From contig CAVQJI010000022.1 in assembly GCA_963712715.1 (NCBI GenBank), positions 1 through 64,000 on the forward strand: DNA of 64,000 nt, read 5' to 3'. Each line of letters opens with the position of its first letter. Within the stretch, counting starts at the first letter, position 1. The notes beneath the pieces were generated by a model. The model did not search any database and was not told where the DNA came from. It saw only the letters and a program-made list of their open reading frames with translations. Below are positions 63,200 through 64,000 of the stretch, one piece after another. The position numbers were made by a program, and so were the translations under genes. The stretch comes from JAFEDN01 sp963712715. Its GTDB lineage: Bacteria; Pseudomonadota; Gammaproteobacteria; Coxiellales; Coxiellaceae.

Positions 63200-64000
63200 G
63201 CTGAAGTTCTCTTGTCAATTGGCACAATCGGCCGCAGAGGTGGTCCGATATAGTCGGCAATGGGACGAATCAGTTTATTATTTTCACGTTGTTCAATGAT
63301 ATGCGCCGCCCAGCCGCTGGTGCGAGCGAATACAAAAAGAGGCGTAAAAAATCCGATGGGAATGGCGCAAAAATAGTAAACCAGCGCACTATAAAAATCC
63401 AGATTGGGAAATAATTTTTTTTCATCACGCATGATTCTTTCGATAGTTTCAGCAATGGCGAGTATTTGTCCGTCGTGATGCTGTTGCGCGAGATTTTTGG
63501 CCCAGATTTTGATGATATCCGAACGCGGGTCTGAATGTTTATAAACCCGATGGCCAAAACCCATAATCACTTTTTTATCCGCCAGCATTTTTTTAACTCC
63601 CGTTTCCGCCTCTTCGGGAGTTTCAAAACTCTCAATCAGTTTAAGGGCTTCCTCGTTGGCGCCGCCGTGCAGGGGACCGCGTAAAGTCCCGATCGCGCTG
63701 ACGATAGCGGAATAGAAATCAGAGAGGGTCGCCGCGGTTACCCGTGCGGCGAAAGTAGAGGCATTGAGTTCGTGCTCCGCATATAAAATCAGCGAAGTGT
63801 TCAGCGCCTCCACCAGGGTTTGTTCCGGCTGATCCTGATGAAGTAATTTTAAAAAATAGGCCGCCGTGCCGGGCGTGGTTAATTCGGTATTGATACGACG
63901 CTGGCTGTTCTGAAAATGATACCAATAGAGCAACATACCTGGAAACAGGGCGATGAGCCGGTCGGCTATCTCCTGACCAGAATGTTGCGCCGTTTCCGGT
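63196..64000 (-). CDS. prpC: 2-methylcitrate synthase, N-terminus beyond the window
   Basis: The C-terminal 267 or so residues of a citrate-synthase-fold enzyme. It shows SGQEIADRLIALFPGMLLYW YHF, HELNASTFAARVTAATLSDF YSAIVSAIGTLRGPLHGGAN EEAL with the catalytic His, IMGFGHRVYKHSDPR, and LDFYSALVYYFCAIPIGFFT PLFVFARTSGWAAHIIEQRE NN. The prpD neighbour and these blocks favour methylcitrate over citrate synthase; it would condense propionyl-CoA with oxaloacetate. The frame runs open to the window edge. Confidence 0.93.
   Translation of the reverse strand, partial: PETAQHSGQEIADRLIALFPGMLLYWYHFQNSQRRINTELTTPGTAAYFLKLLHQDQPEQTLVEALNTSLILYAEHELNASTFAARVTAATLSDFYSAIVSAIGTLRGPLHGGANEEALKLIESFETPEEAETGVKKMLADKKVIMGFGHRVYKHSDPRSDIIKIWAKNLAQQHHDGQILAIAETIERIMRDEKKLFPNLDFYSALVYYFCAIPIGFFTPLFVFARTSGWAAHIIEQRENNKLIRPIADYIGPPLRPIVPIDKRTSA

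Overview
The window looks like a chimeric (probably metagenomic) contig rather than one natural locus. Four blocks differ in base composition, gene families and reading-frame integrity. Block 1 (1 to about 3,235) is very GC-rich and actinobacterial in character: a cupin fragment, a DsbA-like protein, a LUD-domain protein and a short-chain dehydrogenase. Block 2 (about 3,240-20,195) is acidobacterial in character: BBP2-type porin, DUF6599 protein, M56/BlaI pair, RAYT transposase with REP palindromes, PP2C phosphatase, APC permease, lytic transglycosylase, AMIN/amidase and an NtrC-type regulator. Block 3 (about 20,196-20,750) is a short GC-rich piece carrying the end of a hemolysin III gene. Block 4 (about 20,755-64,000) is a gammaproteobacterium of the Legionellales. 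Its order mutS-cinA-recA-recX-alaS-lysC-csrA is the one I remember from Coxiella, so Coxiellaceae is the best guess. The taxonomic labels for blocks 1-3 are inference from family content and composition.

Almost every gene longer than about 150 codons in block 2 is split by one or more frameshifts while its protein signature continues in the neighbouring frame. This is more like uncorrected indel error than mass pseudogenisation. Working units there are a BlaI-M56-NTF2 operon with overlapping stops and starts behind two BlaI-type operators, a RAYT gene bracketed by REP palindromes, and a peptidoglycan pair (SLT transglycosylase then amidase).

Block 4 combines a normal housekeeping chromosome with a dense set of candidate host-interaction proteins. 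Housekeeping: yciB-yciI-bolA with rsfS fused to bolA; scpA-scpB-rluB; mutS, cinA, recA, recX, alaS, lysC, csrA; three tRNAs; recQ; murI; prpC-prpD. A brnTA toxin-antitoxin pair sits near its left edge. Between these lie a protein with a C80/caspase-like protease signature, a eukaryotic-type protein kinase with three 27-residue repeats, a probable mono-ADP-ribosyltransferase, a protein of about 1,280 residues ending in a poly(A)-polymerase/CCA-enzyme-like nucleotidyltransferase, and three tandem leucine-rich-repeat paralogues of about 3.5 kb each (two damaged). The eukaryote-like content and low-GC effector genes suit an intracellular bacterium with a protein-injecting secretion system, but no secretion genes lie in this window.

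Block 4 is also full of small palindromic elements. They include two TA-flanked MITE-like elements abutting stop codons, a 168-bp inverted-repeat element behind the tRNAs, a 225-bp palindrome between two LRR genes, and a family resembling Rickettsia palindromic elements. One copy of that family (162 bp, 8-bp target duplication) is inserted in frame inside an LRR gene. The in-frame element, the nucleotidyltransferase giant, the ADP-ribosyltransferase, the C80-like protein, the LRR array and the BolA-RsfS fusion are the most interesting items.
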